Source: Streptomyces pinistramenti
GTDB lineage: Bacteria > Actinomycetota > Actinomycetes > Streptomycetales > Streptomycetaceae
NCBI RefSeq assembly: GCF_020564935.1
Contig: NZ_JAJCXB010000054.1
Location: 1-53,294, forward strand
Direction of reading: 5' to 3'
Length of the DNA: 53,294 bases
Below are positions 32,399-40,524 of the stretch, piece after piece. Under the pieces are notes generated by a model. The model made no database searches, was not told the DNA's origin, and saw nothing but the letters and a program-made list of their open reading frames with translations. Position 1 is the stretch's first letter. Each line of letters opens with the position of its first letter. Both the position numbers and the translations under genes were made by a program.

Positions 32399-33092
32399 GT
32401 GCTTCGGGTTCCTCGGCGGACGAGCGGGGATGACGCGAACGGGGTGCGGCACGACGCGGTGGAGTCCCGGTAGGGGTACAGCGCGGTGCTCACGGAGCAG
32501 GAGTGCTGCGGGGGGTGGCGCGAGCGGAAAGGCTGGAGCTCGGTGGCTTCAACAGCTGGAACAGCGACAGCGGGCCTGAGCAGCGCAGAGCGACCCGTAG
32601 GCACGGGTCGGTCCGGGTGCGGAGGTCGCTGGCATGGGAACAAGCAGACCGGGTCCTTCGCGGGATGTCAACCGGATGCCGGGTTTGCAGGAAATGTTTC
32701 ACCTCATCCGGTTACTCCGTACGGCGAAAGGTTTGTGCAGCGAGAGGTCCGGAGAAGTCGCCCTTCAACCGCGCCCGCAAACGTCGTTGCCGTCTTGTGA
32801 TCACCCTGTGATCTTCTTCGCTTCGGCGCGCGGGGTGCAACGGGAGTGCCGTCGGTCACGTCCCTGTTGATGAGAGGGGCGCACAGTTCGAATGCGCCCT
32901 GGGAAGTGTCCTGGTTTTTGGTGATTTGAACACTTTCCGCATACGCTTGGTTCCGCAGAGTGAATAAGAGGCCCAATAGCAGATCTCGGCTTGACTGGCC
33001 CGGATCCGCGCACTTGTAATTTCACTCGTGTCGTTCAGCCGTTATCGATCACGGCAACATCACGGGGACGTAAAGACAGACGAGGGGCGCAC
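32399..33092. promoter_or_regulatory. Long regulatory region upstream of whiB
   Basis: Nearly 700 bases without a convincing gene lie between the dioxygenase start and whiB. The short open frames here lack protein-like composition. The whiB-proximal 350 bases are clearly less GC-rich than the genes around them. A GTGATCAC palindrome with an adjacent GTGATC half-site is at 32797-32813. A well-formed promoter for whiB sits at the right end. I see no classical WhiG-type promoter, but short developmental-regulator sites could be missed by eye. Confidence 0.55.
32991..33020 (+). promoter_or_regulatory. Vegetative-type promoter of whiB
   Basis: TTGACT (32991-32996) is followed after 17 bases by TTGTAA, or after 18 by TGTAAT (to 33020). 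This is a good match to the principal sigma factor HrdB consensus and among the best in the window. It gives a leader of about 65 bases before the whiB ATG. Confidence 0.65.
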
Positions 33093-33356
33093 ATGACCGA
33101 GCTGTTCGAAGAATTGCTGGTCGAGGAGGCGGACGAGGAGCTCGGCTGGCAGGAGCGCGCACTGTGCGCCCAGACCGACCCGGAGTCCTTCTTCCCCGAA
33201 AAAGGCGGCTCCACCCGCGAGGCCAAAAAGGTCTGCCTCGCGTGCGAGGTCCGCTCCGAGTGCCTGGAATACGCCCTCGCCAACGACGAACGCTTCGGTA
33301 TCTGGGGCGGTCTGTCGGAGCGCGAGCGGCGACGACTGAAGAAGGCCGCCGTCTGA
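33093..33356 (+). CDS. whiB: Sporulation regulator WhiB (founding Wbl protein)
   Basis: WhiB is an iron-sulfur transcription factor that acts with WhiA to stop aerial hyphal growth and start septation. The 87-residue protein has the four cluster cysteines Cys25, Cys48, Cys51 and Cys57 (C-x22-C-x2-C-x5-C), the Wbl turn GIWGG at residues 69-73 and the basic C-terminal tail RERRRLKKAAV. Length, acidic N-terminus and the sequence QERALCAQTDPESFFPEKGG agree with S. coelicolor WhiB as I remember it, not with WblA, WhiD or other paralogues. The ATG is supported by family length. It is monocistronic, with its own promoter and terminator. Confidence 0.96.
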   Translation: MTELFEELLVEEADEELGWQERALCAQTDPESFFPEKGGSTREAKKVCLACEVRSECLEYALANDERFGIWGGLSERERRRLKKAAV

Positions 33357-33671
33357 AGGCGGCCCGGCGGTCCGCCAGGCCGACGGCGCGCGGACCCGCA
33401 GGCCCCGCCGCCGTGCCACGCCAACTCCCCATATCCCCCAATAACGAACAGTCCGCCTCCGGTGCGCTGCACGCCGGGGGCGGACTGCTGCGTACGGAGC
33501 CGGTCGGTGCCCCCGCGCGAACCATTAGTGTGGGGCCCCGTCCGAGACGTGCCAACGCCCCTTGGGGGCGCGCGCGTCCCTCGTAGTCCGTCGCAGTGTC
33601 TTCCGGGGGTGCCGGCCCAGAGCGGCTTCGCCGCGGGCCCGAACTCCCGGGTCCGGAGGGCCCGTACCTCG
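33357..33671 (+). promoter_or_regulatory. whiB-glycosyltransferase intergenic region
   Basis: The region holds the whiB terminator hairpin. Further on, TAGTGT at 33526-33531 is a possible -10 box for the large glycosyltransferase gene, giving a leader of about 134 bases. The frame upstream of the chosen glycosyltransferase start is open but Pro/Arg-rich and not protein-like. Confidence 0.4.
33449..33487 (+). terminator. whiB terminator hairpin
   Basis: CAGTCCGCC and CCGG pair with CCGG and GGCGGACTG across one T-G position, leaving an 11-base loop. It lies about 90 bases after the whiB stop. Confidence 0.7.
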
Positions 33672-36600
33672 ATGTCCGTGCACAGCCAGTCGGCGGCCCA
33701 GGCCGCCGCACCATCCGCCGCCGCACCGGAGTTCCCGCGGCATGTCGTCACCGCCGTGCTCGTCTCCCACGACGGCGCCCGCTGGCTGCCCGATGCGCTC
33801 GCCGGGCTGCTCGGCCAGGAGCGCCCGGTGCAGAACGTCATCGGTGCCGACACCGGCAGCGCGGACGACTCCGCCCAGCTGCTCGCCGCCTCCATCGGGG
33901 ACGAGCGGGTGCTGCACCTCGCCCGCCGCTCGGGATTCGGCACCGCCGTCGACGAAGCGGTCCGCACGGCAAGCGTGCTGACCCCCGACGACCTGCCGTA
34001 CCTACGGCGGCCCAGCGGCTGGGATCCGGTCAGCCGCAGCTGGCGTGACGACGCGTACGATCTGCCGGAACTGCCGCACGGCGAACCCGTCCAGTGGCTC
34101 TGGCTGCTGCACGACGACTGCGCCCCCGAGCCGACCGCGCTCGCCGAGCTGCTGCGGGTCGCCGACGCCAGCCCGTCGACCGTCATCGTCGGCCCGAAGC
34201 TGCGCAGCTGGTACGACCACAGGCAGCTGCTCGAAGCCGGTGTCAGCATCGCGCGCAGCGGCCGCCGTTGGACCGGACTGGACCGGCGGGAGCAGGACCA
34301 GGGGCAGCACGACCAGGTCCGCCCGGTCCTCTCGGTCTCCACCGCGGGCATGCTCATCCGGCGCGACGTCTACGAGGAGTTGGGCGGCTTCGACCGCCGG
34401 CTGCCGCTGATGCGCGACGACGTCGACCTGTGCTGGCGCGCCCAGGCCGCCGGCCACCAGGTCCTGGTCGCCCCGGACGCGGTGCTGCGGCACGCCGAGG
34501 CCGCGGCCCGCGAGCGCCGCACCGTCGACTGCGTCGGCCGCCACGTGGCGAGCCCGCACCGCGTCGACAAGGCCGGCGCCGTCTACACCCTCCTCGCCAA
34601 CACTCGCGGCGCACTGCTTCCTTACGTCCTGCTGCGGCTGCTGATCGGCACCGTGCTGCGGGTGCTGGCCTACCTCGTCGGCAAGGTGCCGGGGCAGGCG
34701 CTCGACGAACTCGCCGGGCTGTTCGGCACCTTGCTGCGGCCGGGGAAGATCCTCGCGGCGCGCAAGCGCAGAGGCCGGTCCGCCGTCGAGGCGAGCGAGC
34801 TGCGGCCGCTGTTCCCGCCGCCCGGCGCGACCGTACGCGCCACCGTCGAACAGGTCGTGGGCAACATCGGCGGCCGGGCGGCACCGGACGTCGCATCGGC
34901 GGGCCGGCACGGTGCGGTGGAGTCGGGGCCCGGCGGTGACGACGCGGACTTCCTGGAGATCGAGCAGTTCGCCCGGCTCAAGCGGATCGCCCGCAGGCCG
35001 GCGCCGGTGCTCTTCGCGGTGCTGCTGCTGGTCTCGCTGGTCGCCTGCCGCGGGCTGCTCGGCTCCGGTTCGCTGACCGGCGGCGCGCTGCTGCCGGCGC
35101 CCGCGCACGTCTCCGAGCTGTGGGCGTCGTACCTCGACAGCTGGCATCAGGTCGGCGTCGGCGACACCGCGTCGGCGCCGCCGTACCTCGCCGTGCTCGC
35201 GCTGCTCGGCACGCTCTTCTTCGGCAGCACCGGCTTCACGCTCACCCTGCTGCTGGTCGCGTCCGTGCCGCTGGCGGGCCTGACCGCCTACTTCGCCTCC
35301 CGCCCGCTGGTCGCCTCCCGGCTGCTGCGGGCCTGGGGCGCCATCGCCTACGCGTTCCTGCCCGCGGCCACCGGCGCGCTGGCCGGCGGCCGGCTCGGTA
35401 CCGCGGTGCTCGCGATCCTGCTGCCGTTGATGGCCCGCGCGGCCGTCGCGGCGAGCGGGCTGCGGCTCGCGCCCGGCGCACGTCCCAACTGGCGGGCGGT
35501 CTGGGCGCTGGCGCTGCTGGTCACCTTCACCATGGCGTTCACACCGGTCGTCTGGCCGATCGCGGTGCTGCTCAATCTCGCGCTGCTGGTACTGCGGGCG
35601 GTGGACGGCAGCCGGAGCCTGCTCCCCGGCTATCTGCTGCGTTTCCTGGCCGTCGCGGTGGCCCCGCTGCTCGTGCTCGCGCCGTGGTCGCTGTCGCTGC
35701 TCGCGCACCCCGCGCGCTTCTTCCAGGAGGGGGGCCTGGAGTTCGGTGCGGGCTCCGCGTCCGTGCTCGACCTGCTCGGCATCAGCCCCGGCGGCCCGAA
35801 GGCCGCGGGCGGCCTGCTGCTGATCGGCGTGGTGCTCGCGGCGCTCGCCGCGACCCTGCGCGACCAGCGGCAGAAGGCGATCCGTACCGCCTGGGCCGTC
35901 GCGCTGGCCGGGCTGCTGTTCGCCGCGCTGGGCAACGGATCCGGCTGGACCGGGCCCGCGACGCTGGTCTACGGCCTTGCGCTGCTGTGCGCGGCGGCGG
36001 TCGGCGCGGAGGGCATCCGCACCCGGATGGCCACGCTCGGCTTCGGCTGGAAGCAGCCGGTCGCCGTGCTCATCGCGCTGGCGTCCGTCGTGGCCCCGCT
36101 CTACGCGGCGGTCAGCTGGATGCTCACCGGTGCCGCGGGGCCGCTGGAGCGGCGTGACGCCGTCCAGGTCCCGGCGTTCGTCGCCGAGGAGTCCGACACC
36201 GCCGACCGGGCCCGCACGCTGGTGCTCGACGGCAGCGCGGGACACGTCGACTACTCCCTCGTCCGCGGCTCGGGCGCCCGGCTCGGCGACGCCGACCTGG
36301 CCGCTTCGGCGGGCGGGGACGCCAGGCTCGGCGGCATCGTCGCCAACCTCGTGGCCGGCTCAGGCGCCGACCAGACCAACCAGCTCGGCGGCTACGCGGT
36401 CCGCTACGTCCTGGTACGCGACGGCGCCCCGCACGAGATGAGCCGGGTCCTGGACGCGACCCCGGGACTGACCCGGCTCAGCCAGGACGACGGCAGCGCA
36501 CTGTGGCGCGTCGACCGCCGGGTCTCCCGGGTCTCGATCGTGCCGGGCGAGGCCAAGGACGGCACGCAGGCCGGCGAGGCGGCGGCGCCGATTCCGGTCG

Positions 36601-37511
36601 CCGCCGGGCCCGTCGATGCGCACACCCAGGTGCCGGACGGCGCCGAGGGCCGGGTGCTGCGGATCGCGGATGCCGCGGACGAGGGCTGGCAGGCCACGTT
36701 GAACGGCACCCCGCTCAAGCCCGTCACGCTCGACGGCTGGGCCCAGGGCTTCGCGCTCCCGGCCGGCGGCGGCCGCCTCGACCTCACCCACGAGAACGCG
36801 CTCGGCCACAACCTCTGGCTGGGCGCCCAGGCGCTGCTCGCCGTCGTCCTGGTGGTCCTGGCGCTGCCGGGCCGCCGCCGGGAGATCGACGACGACCTGC
36901 CGGAGGAGACCGCTGCGGCGGCCGCGGCACAGGCGGCGGCCGCCACCGGTGACGGCCGCCGGGCCCGCCGGCTCCGGGCCGCCGCGGAGGCCGCGGGCAC
37001 CGCTCCCGAGACGCCGGAGTCCGGCATTCCGGAGCCCAGGGACGGCACGGCGGATCCGGCGGCCCCGCCCGCCCCCGCAGCGGCACCCGGCCAGGAGGCC
37101 GCCGCGCACGACCCGTATGCGGCGGTGCCCCCGCAGGCGCCCTACGACACCTGGCAGGGCGCCCCGCACCCCGGCGACCAGCAGTCCTATGCGCCTGCCG
37201 ACCCCTACCAGGCGGGACAGCAGCCGTACGGACAGCCGTACGCGGCCGACCCGTACCAGCAGCCCGCCCCGTATCCGGCCGATCCCTACCAGGCGGGCGG
37301 CTACGACCCGTACGGCTACGGACAGCAGCCCTACCAGGGGGCGGGGGAGCAGCAGTCCTACCCCGGTGCAGGGCAGCAGCCGTACGACGGCAGCGGTCAG
37401 CAGTACGCCGACGGCCTCCCGCAGGTCCAGCCTCAGCAGCCCTACGACGACGGCACGACGTTCCACGGCTCCTACCCCGAGCCGCGCCGTGACGGGAGCG
37501 ACCAGCAGTGA
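33672..37511 (+). CDS. Very large membrane GT2 glycosyltransferase with Pro/Gln/Tyr-rich tail
   Basis: The 1279-residue protein starts with a GT2 domain of about 330 residues: VVTAVLVSHDGARWL, GADTGSADDS, the metal-binding LLHDDCAPEP, and DVDLCWRAQAAGHQVLVAPDAVLRH. A membrane region of roughly 12 helices follows, then an extracytoplasmic segment of about 220 residues, a final helix (LWLGAQALLAVVLVVLAL) and a cytoplasmic tail of about 200 residues. The tail is first Ala/Arg-rich, then a low-complexity run of DPYQ- and QQPYG-like units. The ATG was chosen by family start and GGAGGG 11 bases upstream. The stop overlaps the DUF5719 gene. Its sugar and acceptor are unknown. A role in wall or surface glycan assembly is inferred. 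Confidence 0.9.
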   Translation: MSVHSQSAAQAAAPSAAAPEFPRHVVTAVLVSHDGARWLPDALAGLLGQERPVQNVIGADTGSADDSAQLLAASIGDERVLHLARRSGFGTAVDEAVRTASVLTPDDLPYLRRPSGWDPVSRSWRDDAYDLPELPHGEPVQWLWLLHDDCAPEPTALAELLRVADASPSTVIVGPKLRSWYDHRQLLEAGVSIARSGRRWTGLDRREQDQGQHDQVRPVLSVSTAGMLIRRDVYEELGGFDRRLPLMRDDVDLCWRAQAAGHQVLVAPDAVLRHAEAAARERRTVDCVGRHVASPHRVDKAGAVYTLLANTRGALLPYVLLRLLIGTVLRVLAYLVGKVPGQALDELAGLFGTLLRPGKILAARKRRGRSAVEASELRPLFPPPGATVRATVEQVVGNIGGRAAPDVASAGRHGAVESGPGGDDADFLEIEQFARLKRIARRPAPVLFAVLLLVSLVACRGLLGSGSLTGGALLPAPAHVSELWASYLDSWHQVGVGDTASAPPYLAVLALLGTLFFGSTGFTLTLLLVASVPLAGLTAYFASRPLVASRLLRAWGAIAYAFLPAATGALAGGRLGTAVLAILLPLMARAAVAASGLRLAPGARPNWRAVWALALLVTFTMAFTPVVWPIAVLLNLALLVLRAVDGSRSLLPGYLLRFLAVAVAPLLVLAPWSLSLLAHPARFFQEGGLEFGAGSASVLDLLGISPGGPKAAGGLLLIGVVLAALAATLRDQRQKAIRTAWAVALAGLLFAALGNGSGWTGPATLVYGLALLCAAAVGAEGIRTRMATLGFGWKQPVAVLIALASVVAPLYAAVSWMLTGAAGPLERRDAVQVPAFVAEESDTADRARTLVLDGSAGHVDYSLVRGSGARLGDADLAASAGGDARLGGIVANLVAGSGADQTNQLGGYAVRYVLVRDGAPHEMSRVLDATPGLTRLSQDDGSALWRVDRRVSRVSIVPGEAKDGTQAGEAAAPIPVAAGPVDAHTQVPDGAEGRVLRIADAADEGWQATLNGTPLKPVTLDGWAQGFALPAGGGRLDLTHENALGHNLWLGAQALLAVVLVVLALPGRRREIDDDLPEETAAAAAAQAAAATGDGRRARRLRAAAEAAGTAPETPESGIPEPRDGTADPAAPPAPAAAPGQEAAAHDPYAAVPPQAPYDTWQGAPHPGDQQSYAPADPYQAGQQPYGQPYAADPYQQPAPYPADPYQAGGYDPYGYGQQPYQGAGEQQSYPGAGQQPYDGSGQQYADGLPQVQPQQPYDDGTTFHGSYPEPRRDGSDQQ

Positions 37512-39109
37512 AGCGCACCATGATGTCCCTCATCGGCGCGGGCGTCGCGCTCGCCGCCGTCACCGGTGTCGCGGCCGTCGCGGCGCCCGGCGGCACGGAG
37601 CGGGGCGCCCCGCAGGGCGCCTCCCGGATGCCCGTCCAGCGCTCCGCGCTGCTCTGCCCGGCCCCGACCTCATCGGAGGTCGGCGAGACCACGTACACCG
37701 CGTTCGCACCCAAGAGCGCCGCGGACGCCGCGGGCAAGGACGCCGCCAAGGGCACGGCCGAGCTGCTGCCGGCCGGCACCGTCAAGGACAGCGGCGGCAC
37801 GGGCAAGGGCGACAAGGGTGACAAGGGCGACAAGGGGGGCAAGGACGGCAAGGGCGGCGCGGTCGAGGGGCCGCAGGCCGTGCCGCCGCACGACCGCAAG
37901 CCCGTCGTGCCGCTGAAGTCCGCCGGCACGCCGGTCACCGCGACCACCAGCAGCTCCGCAGCCCCCGCGCTGGTGGGCACCGCCGACGGCGCGCTGGCGC
38001 CCGGCTGGAGCGTCCAGCAGACGACGTCGGTGGCGGCGGGTGCGGGCCGCGGGCTGTTCGGGCTCAGCTGCGTCGCGCCCGACACCACCTTCTGGTTCCC
38101 CGGCGTGAACACCGGCAAGGACCGCCAGGACTACGTCCACCTGACCAACCCCGACTCCACCCAGGCCGTCGTCGACCTCGAACTGCGCGGCAAGGACGGC
38201 AGGCTGGCCGCGGGCTCGGGCGAGGACATCTCGGTGCCGCCGCACACCACGGTCCCGGTGCTGCTCTCCACCCTGGTCTCGTCCCCGGGGTCCGCGGACA
38301 CCGACGCGGCGCTGCACGTCACCACCCGTGAGGGCAGGGTCGGCGCATCCGTCCAGGCCACCGACGCCGAGACGGGCGGCGACTGGCTGCCGGCCGCGGC
38401 CGACCCGGCGCCCGGCGCGGTGCTGCCCGGCATCCCCGCCGACGCCACGTCCGTACGGCTGACCGCCGTGGCCCCGGGCGACGACGCCGACCTGAAGGTC
38501 CAACTGGCCACTCCGACCGGCCTGATCACCCCGGCCGGCGTCCAGACGCTGCACGTCAAGGGCGGCATGACGACGACCGTCGACCTCAAGGACATCACCC
38601 AGGGCGAGGCCGGCTCGCTGGTCCTGACCCCGGCCGACGGCGGCTCGAAGGCGCCCGTCGCCGCGGCCCTGCGGGTGATCCGCGGCAAGGCAGGTCACCA
38701 GGAGATGGCGTTCATCCCGTCGGCCCGGCCGGTCGAGGAGCGCGCGACGGCCGCCGACAACCGCGCCAAGGGCAGCACGCTGTCGCTGGTCGCGCCGGAG
38801 AAGGGCAAGGACGCGAAGGTCACGGTCACCGCGTCGGCCGGCAGCGGCGGCGGCGCCCCGGCGAGCAAGACGTACACGGTCAAGGGCGGCACCACCATGG
38901 CCGTCGAACCGCCGCGCCCGCAGGGCCTGAAGGGCTCGTACGCGCTGACCGTGGAGCCGGTGGACGGCAGCGGTCCGGTCTATGCGGCGCGGACGCTGGC
39001 GCAGCCGCAGGGCGGCATCCCGGCGTTCACCGTGCAGACGCTGCCGGACGACCGTGGCTCGGTCGTCGTGCCGACCGCGGGCCAGGACCTGTCCCTGCTG
39101 ACCGACTGA
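37508..39109 (+). CDS. Exported DUF5719-family protein
   Basis: This 533-residue protein begins with a membrane segment or uncleaved signal (MSLIGAGVALAAVTGVAAVAAP). The rest is extracytoplasmic and dominated by repeated beta-sandwich-like stretches (HLTNPDSTQAVVDLELRG, TTVPVLLSTLV, VRLTAVAPGDDADLKVQL). A Gly/Lys/Asp low-complexity segment (KGDKGDKGDKGG-like) occurs near residues 100-118. The GTG overlaps the glycosyltransferase stop (GTGA), so the two proteins are made together and probably work together at the membrane. DUF5719 is assigned from memory of this conserved pair; its biochemical role is unknown. Confidence 0.82.
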   Translation: MKRTMMSLIGAGVALAAVTGVAAVAAPGGTERGAPQGASRMPVQRSALLCPAPTSSEVGETTYTAFAPKSAADAAGKDAAKGTAELLPAGTVKDSGGTGKGDKGDKGDKGGKDGKGGAVEGPQAVPPHDRKPVVPLKSAGTPVTATTSSSAAPALVGTADGALAPGWSVQQTTSVAAGAGRGLFGLSCVAPDTTFWFPGVNTGKDRQDYVHLTNPDSTQAVVDLELRGKDGRLAAGSGEDISVPPHTTVPVLLSTLVSSPGSADTDAALHVTTREGRVGASVQATDAETGGDWLPAAADPAPGAVLPGIPADATSVRLTAVAPGDDADLKVQLATPTGLITPAGVQTLHVKGGMTTTVDLKDITQGEAGSLVLTPADGGSKAPVAAALRVIRGKAGHQEMAFIPSARPVEERATAADNRAKGSTLSLVAPEKGKDAKVTVTASAGSGGGAPASKTYTVKGGTTMAVEPPRPQGLKGSYALTVEPVDGSGPVYAARTLAQPQGGIPAFTVQTLPDDRGSVVVPTAGQDLSLLTD

Positions 39110-39129
39110 GCCGGCGGACCCGCGCGGTG

Positions 39130-39594
39130 TCAGTCCTGGCCGTAGCGCGGGTCCACCGATTCCGGTGCCAGGCCGAGGAGTTCGGCGACCTGCTCGACGA
39201 CGACCTCGTGGACGAGCAGGGCGCGCTCGTCGCGTGACTTGGTGCGGATCTCCACCGGGCGCCGGTAGACCACGATCCGGTCGCGATCGGGTCCTTGGGC
39301 CGGCAGTACCCGGCCCAGCGGGACCGTCCCGTCGTCCGTCTCGTCCGCTCCGCCGGCGTCCGGGCCGAAACCCGGCACCTCCAGGATCAGGAAGTCGACC
39401 TCGGAGAGCTGCGGCCAGCGCCGCTCCAGGCGGTCGCGCGAGTCGTAGACGAGATCCACGAACGCGTCGGCGCGGCTGACGGACAGCGGCACCTGCGGCG
39501 GGGCGATCGGGCCGCGCATGCCACGGCCGTGGCGGTCACGGCGGCGCGGGCGCGGTTCCGTCGGGCGGGGCGGTACGGACATGTCCATCAGCAT
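39130..39594 (-). CDS. Zincin-like (PF06262-type) protein with a degenerate HExxH
   Basis: The 154-residue protein resembles the small metallopeptidase family PF06262: FVDLVYDSRDRLERRWPQL, VDFLILEVPGFG, DRIVVYRRPVEIRT and a C-terminal helix LLVHEVVVEQVAELLGL. In active members that helix reads HExxHHxG; here the second histidine is replaced, giving HEVVVEQ, so classical zinc catalysis is unlikely. The acidic insertion (GGADETDDG) is extra. Three ATGs (39594, 39588, 39582) are possible starts; the first was chosen because AGG precedes it, with low certainty. It is divergent from the DUF3499 gene and converges on DUF5719. Confidence 0.75.
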   Translation of the reverse strand: MLMDMSVPPRPTEPRPRRRDRHGRGMRGPIAPPQVPLSVSRADAFVDLVYDSRDRLERRWPQLSEVDFLILEVPGFGPDAGGADETDDGTVPLGRVLPAQGPDRDRIVVYRRPVEIRTKSRDERALLVHEVVVEQVAELLGLAPESVDPRYGQD

Positions 39595-39951
39595 CGAGCC
39601 TAGAGGAGTACGCCCGAAGTCGTGCCTCTCCGGCGGCGTCCGGCGCAGCTGCCCGCGCCGCTCCCGCGACTGCGCGCGGAGCGTCCCGTCCCTGTCGGCA
39701 GATGACCGGTCCGATAACGATTGTGTTCGTTCGGTGGCGCATCCCGGATCGTGGACAACCGGTGGAATGACGCGAATTATGCCGTGCGGCAGCGGGATCC
39801 CCGGGCCCGCAGGGCCTGTTCCGGGCTGCTCGGTGCAGGCCGTCCCGAGCAGGTGCAGGTCAGACGCACCGGACGAAGCGGGACGACACGGTCGGGTGAG
39901 CCGGAGGTGAGTCGTCGCGGCCCGGTCAAGAGTGCGGTACCGTCCAACGTC
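39595..39951. promoter_or_regulatory. Divergent region between zincin-like and DUF3499 genes
   Basis: These 357 bases carry no supported gene. Part of it (about 39700-39790) is markedly less GC-rich and may hold promoters. TACCGT at 39938-39943, eight bases before the GTG of the DUF3499 gene, resembles the leaderless -10 pattern seen elsewhere in the window. No clear operator is seen. Confidence 0.35.
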
Positions 39952-40338
39952 GTGAGCCCTGTACGTCGCTGTTCGCGCACTGCGTGCGGCCGCCCCGCCG
40001 TCGCAACGCTGACGTACGTCTATGCGGATTCGACCGCCGTGCTCGGACCGCTCGCCACCTACGCCGAACCGCACTGCTACGACCTGTGCGCCGAGCACTC
40101 CGAGCGACTGACCGCCCCCCGTGGCTGGGAAGTCGTCCGGCTGGCCATCGATCCCGGACCCGTCCGTCCCAGCGGTGACGACCTCGAAGCGCTCGCCAAC
40201 GCGGTGCGCGAGGCCGCCCGTCCGCAGGACCGGCCCTCCGGCGGCCCCGGTGGCGAGCGGTCCGCAGGCCGCGAATCCCGGCCGACGGAGGTCGCCCGCC
40301 GCGGCCACCTCCGCGTGCTGCGCTCGCCGGACTCCTGA
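39952..40338 (+). CDS. DUF3499-family zinc-ribbon-like protein
   Basis: The 128-residue actinobacterial protein has two cysteine pairs, CSRTAC near the start and CYDLC about 40 residues later, that probably bind zinc. The conserved core is AVATLTYVYADSTAVLGPLATYAEPH followed by HSERLTAPRGWEVVRL. The last 50 residues are disordered Pro/Gly/Arg. The GTG (MSPVRRCSRTAC) was chosen because the conserved block begins at once; an upstream extension is Arg/Gly-rich. The function of the family is unknown. Confidence 0.85.
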   Translation: MSPVRRCSRTACGRPAVATLTYVYADSTAVLGPLATYAEPHCYDLCAEHSERLTAPRGWEVVRLAIDPGPVRPSGDDLEALANAVREAARPQDRPSGGPGGERSAGRESRPTEVARRGHLRVLRSPDS

Positions 40339-40423
40339 CCGCCGGCTCCGTCGTCCGCAGGTCCGGCCCGCCGCCTCCCGCCCGAGCCGCCGATCCGCTC
40401 AGCAACCCATCGGTGACAGAGGG

Positions 40424-40490
40424 TTGACGCCGCCTGGCGTGGACACGACCATGCCTCCACTCCCGCAAGATCCGCTTCCGTATCGCGGAA
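40424..40490 (+). promoter_or_regulatory. Promoter and inverted repeat upstream of the lactate permease gene
   Basis: TTGACG (40424-40429) and GACCAT (40447-40452) are separated by 17 bases, a plausible vegetative promoter. Downstream, TTCCG-TATCG-CGGAA at 40476-40490 is a perfect inverted repeat in the leader, suitable as an operator site. GGAGG precedes the GTG start. Confidence 0.5.
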
Positions 40491-40524
40491 CCGGCAAGGG
40501 GAGTCGTCCACGCCTGGAGGCCCT

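Noticed and set aside
32490..32976. Small open frames of 70-104 codons upstream of whiB on both strands
   Set aside because: They overlap each other in several frames, lack ribosome-binding sites, and their residue composition does not look like protein; they lie in the whiB control region.
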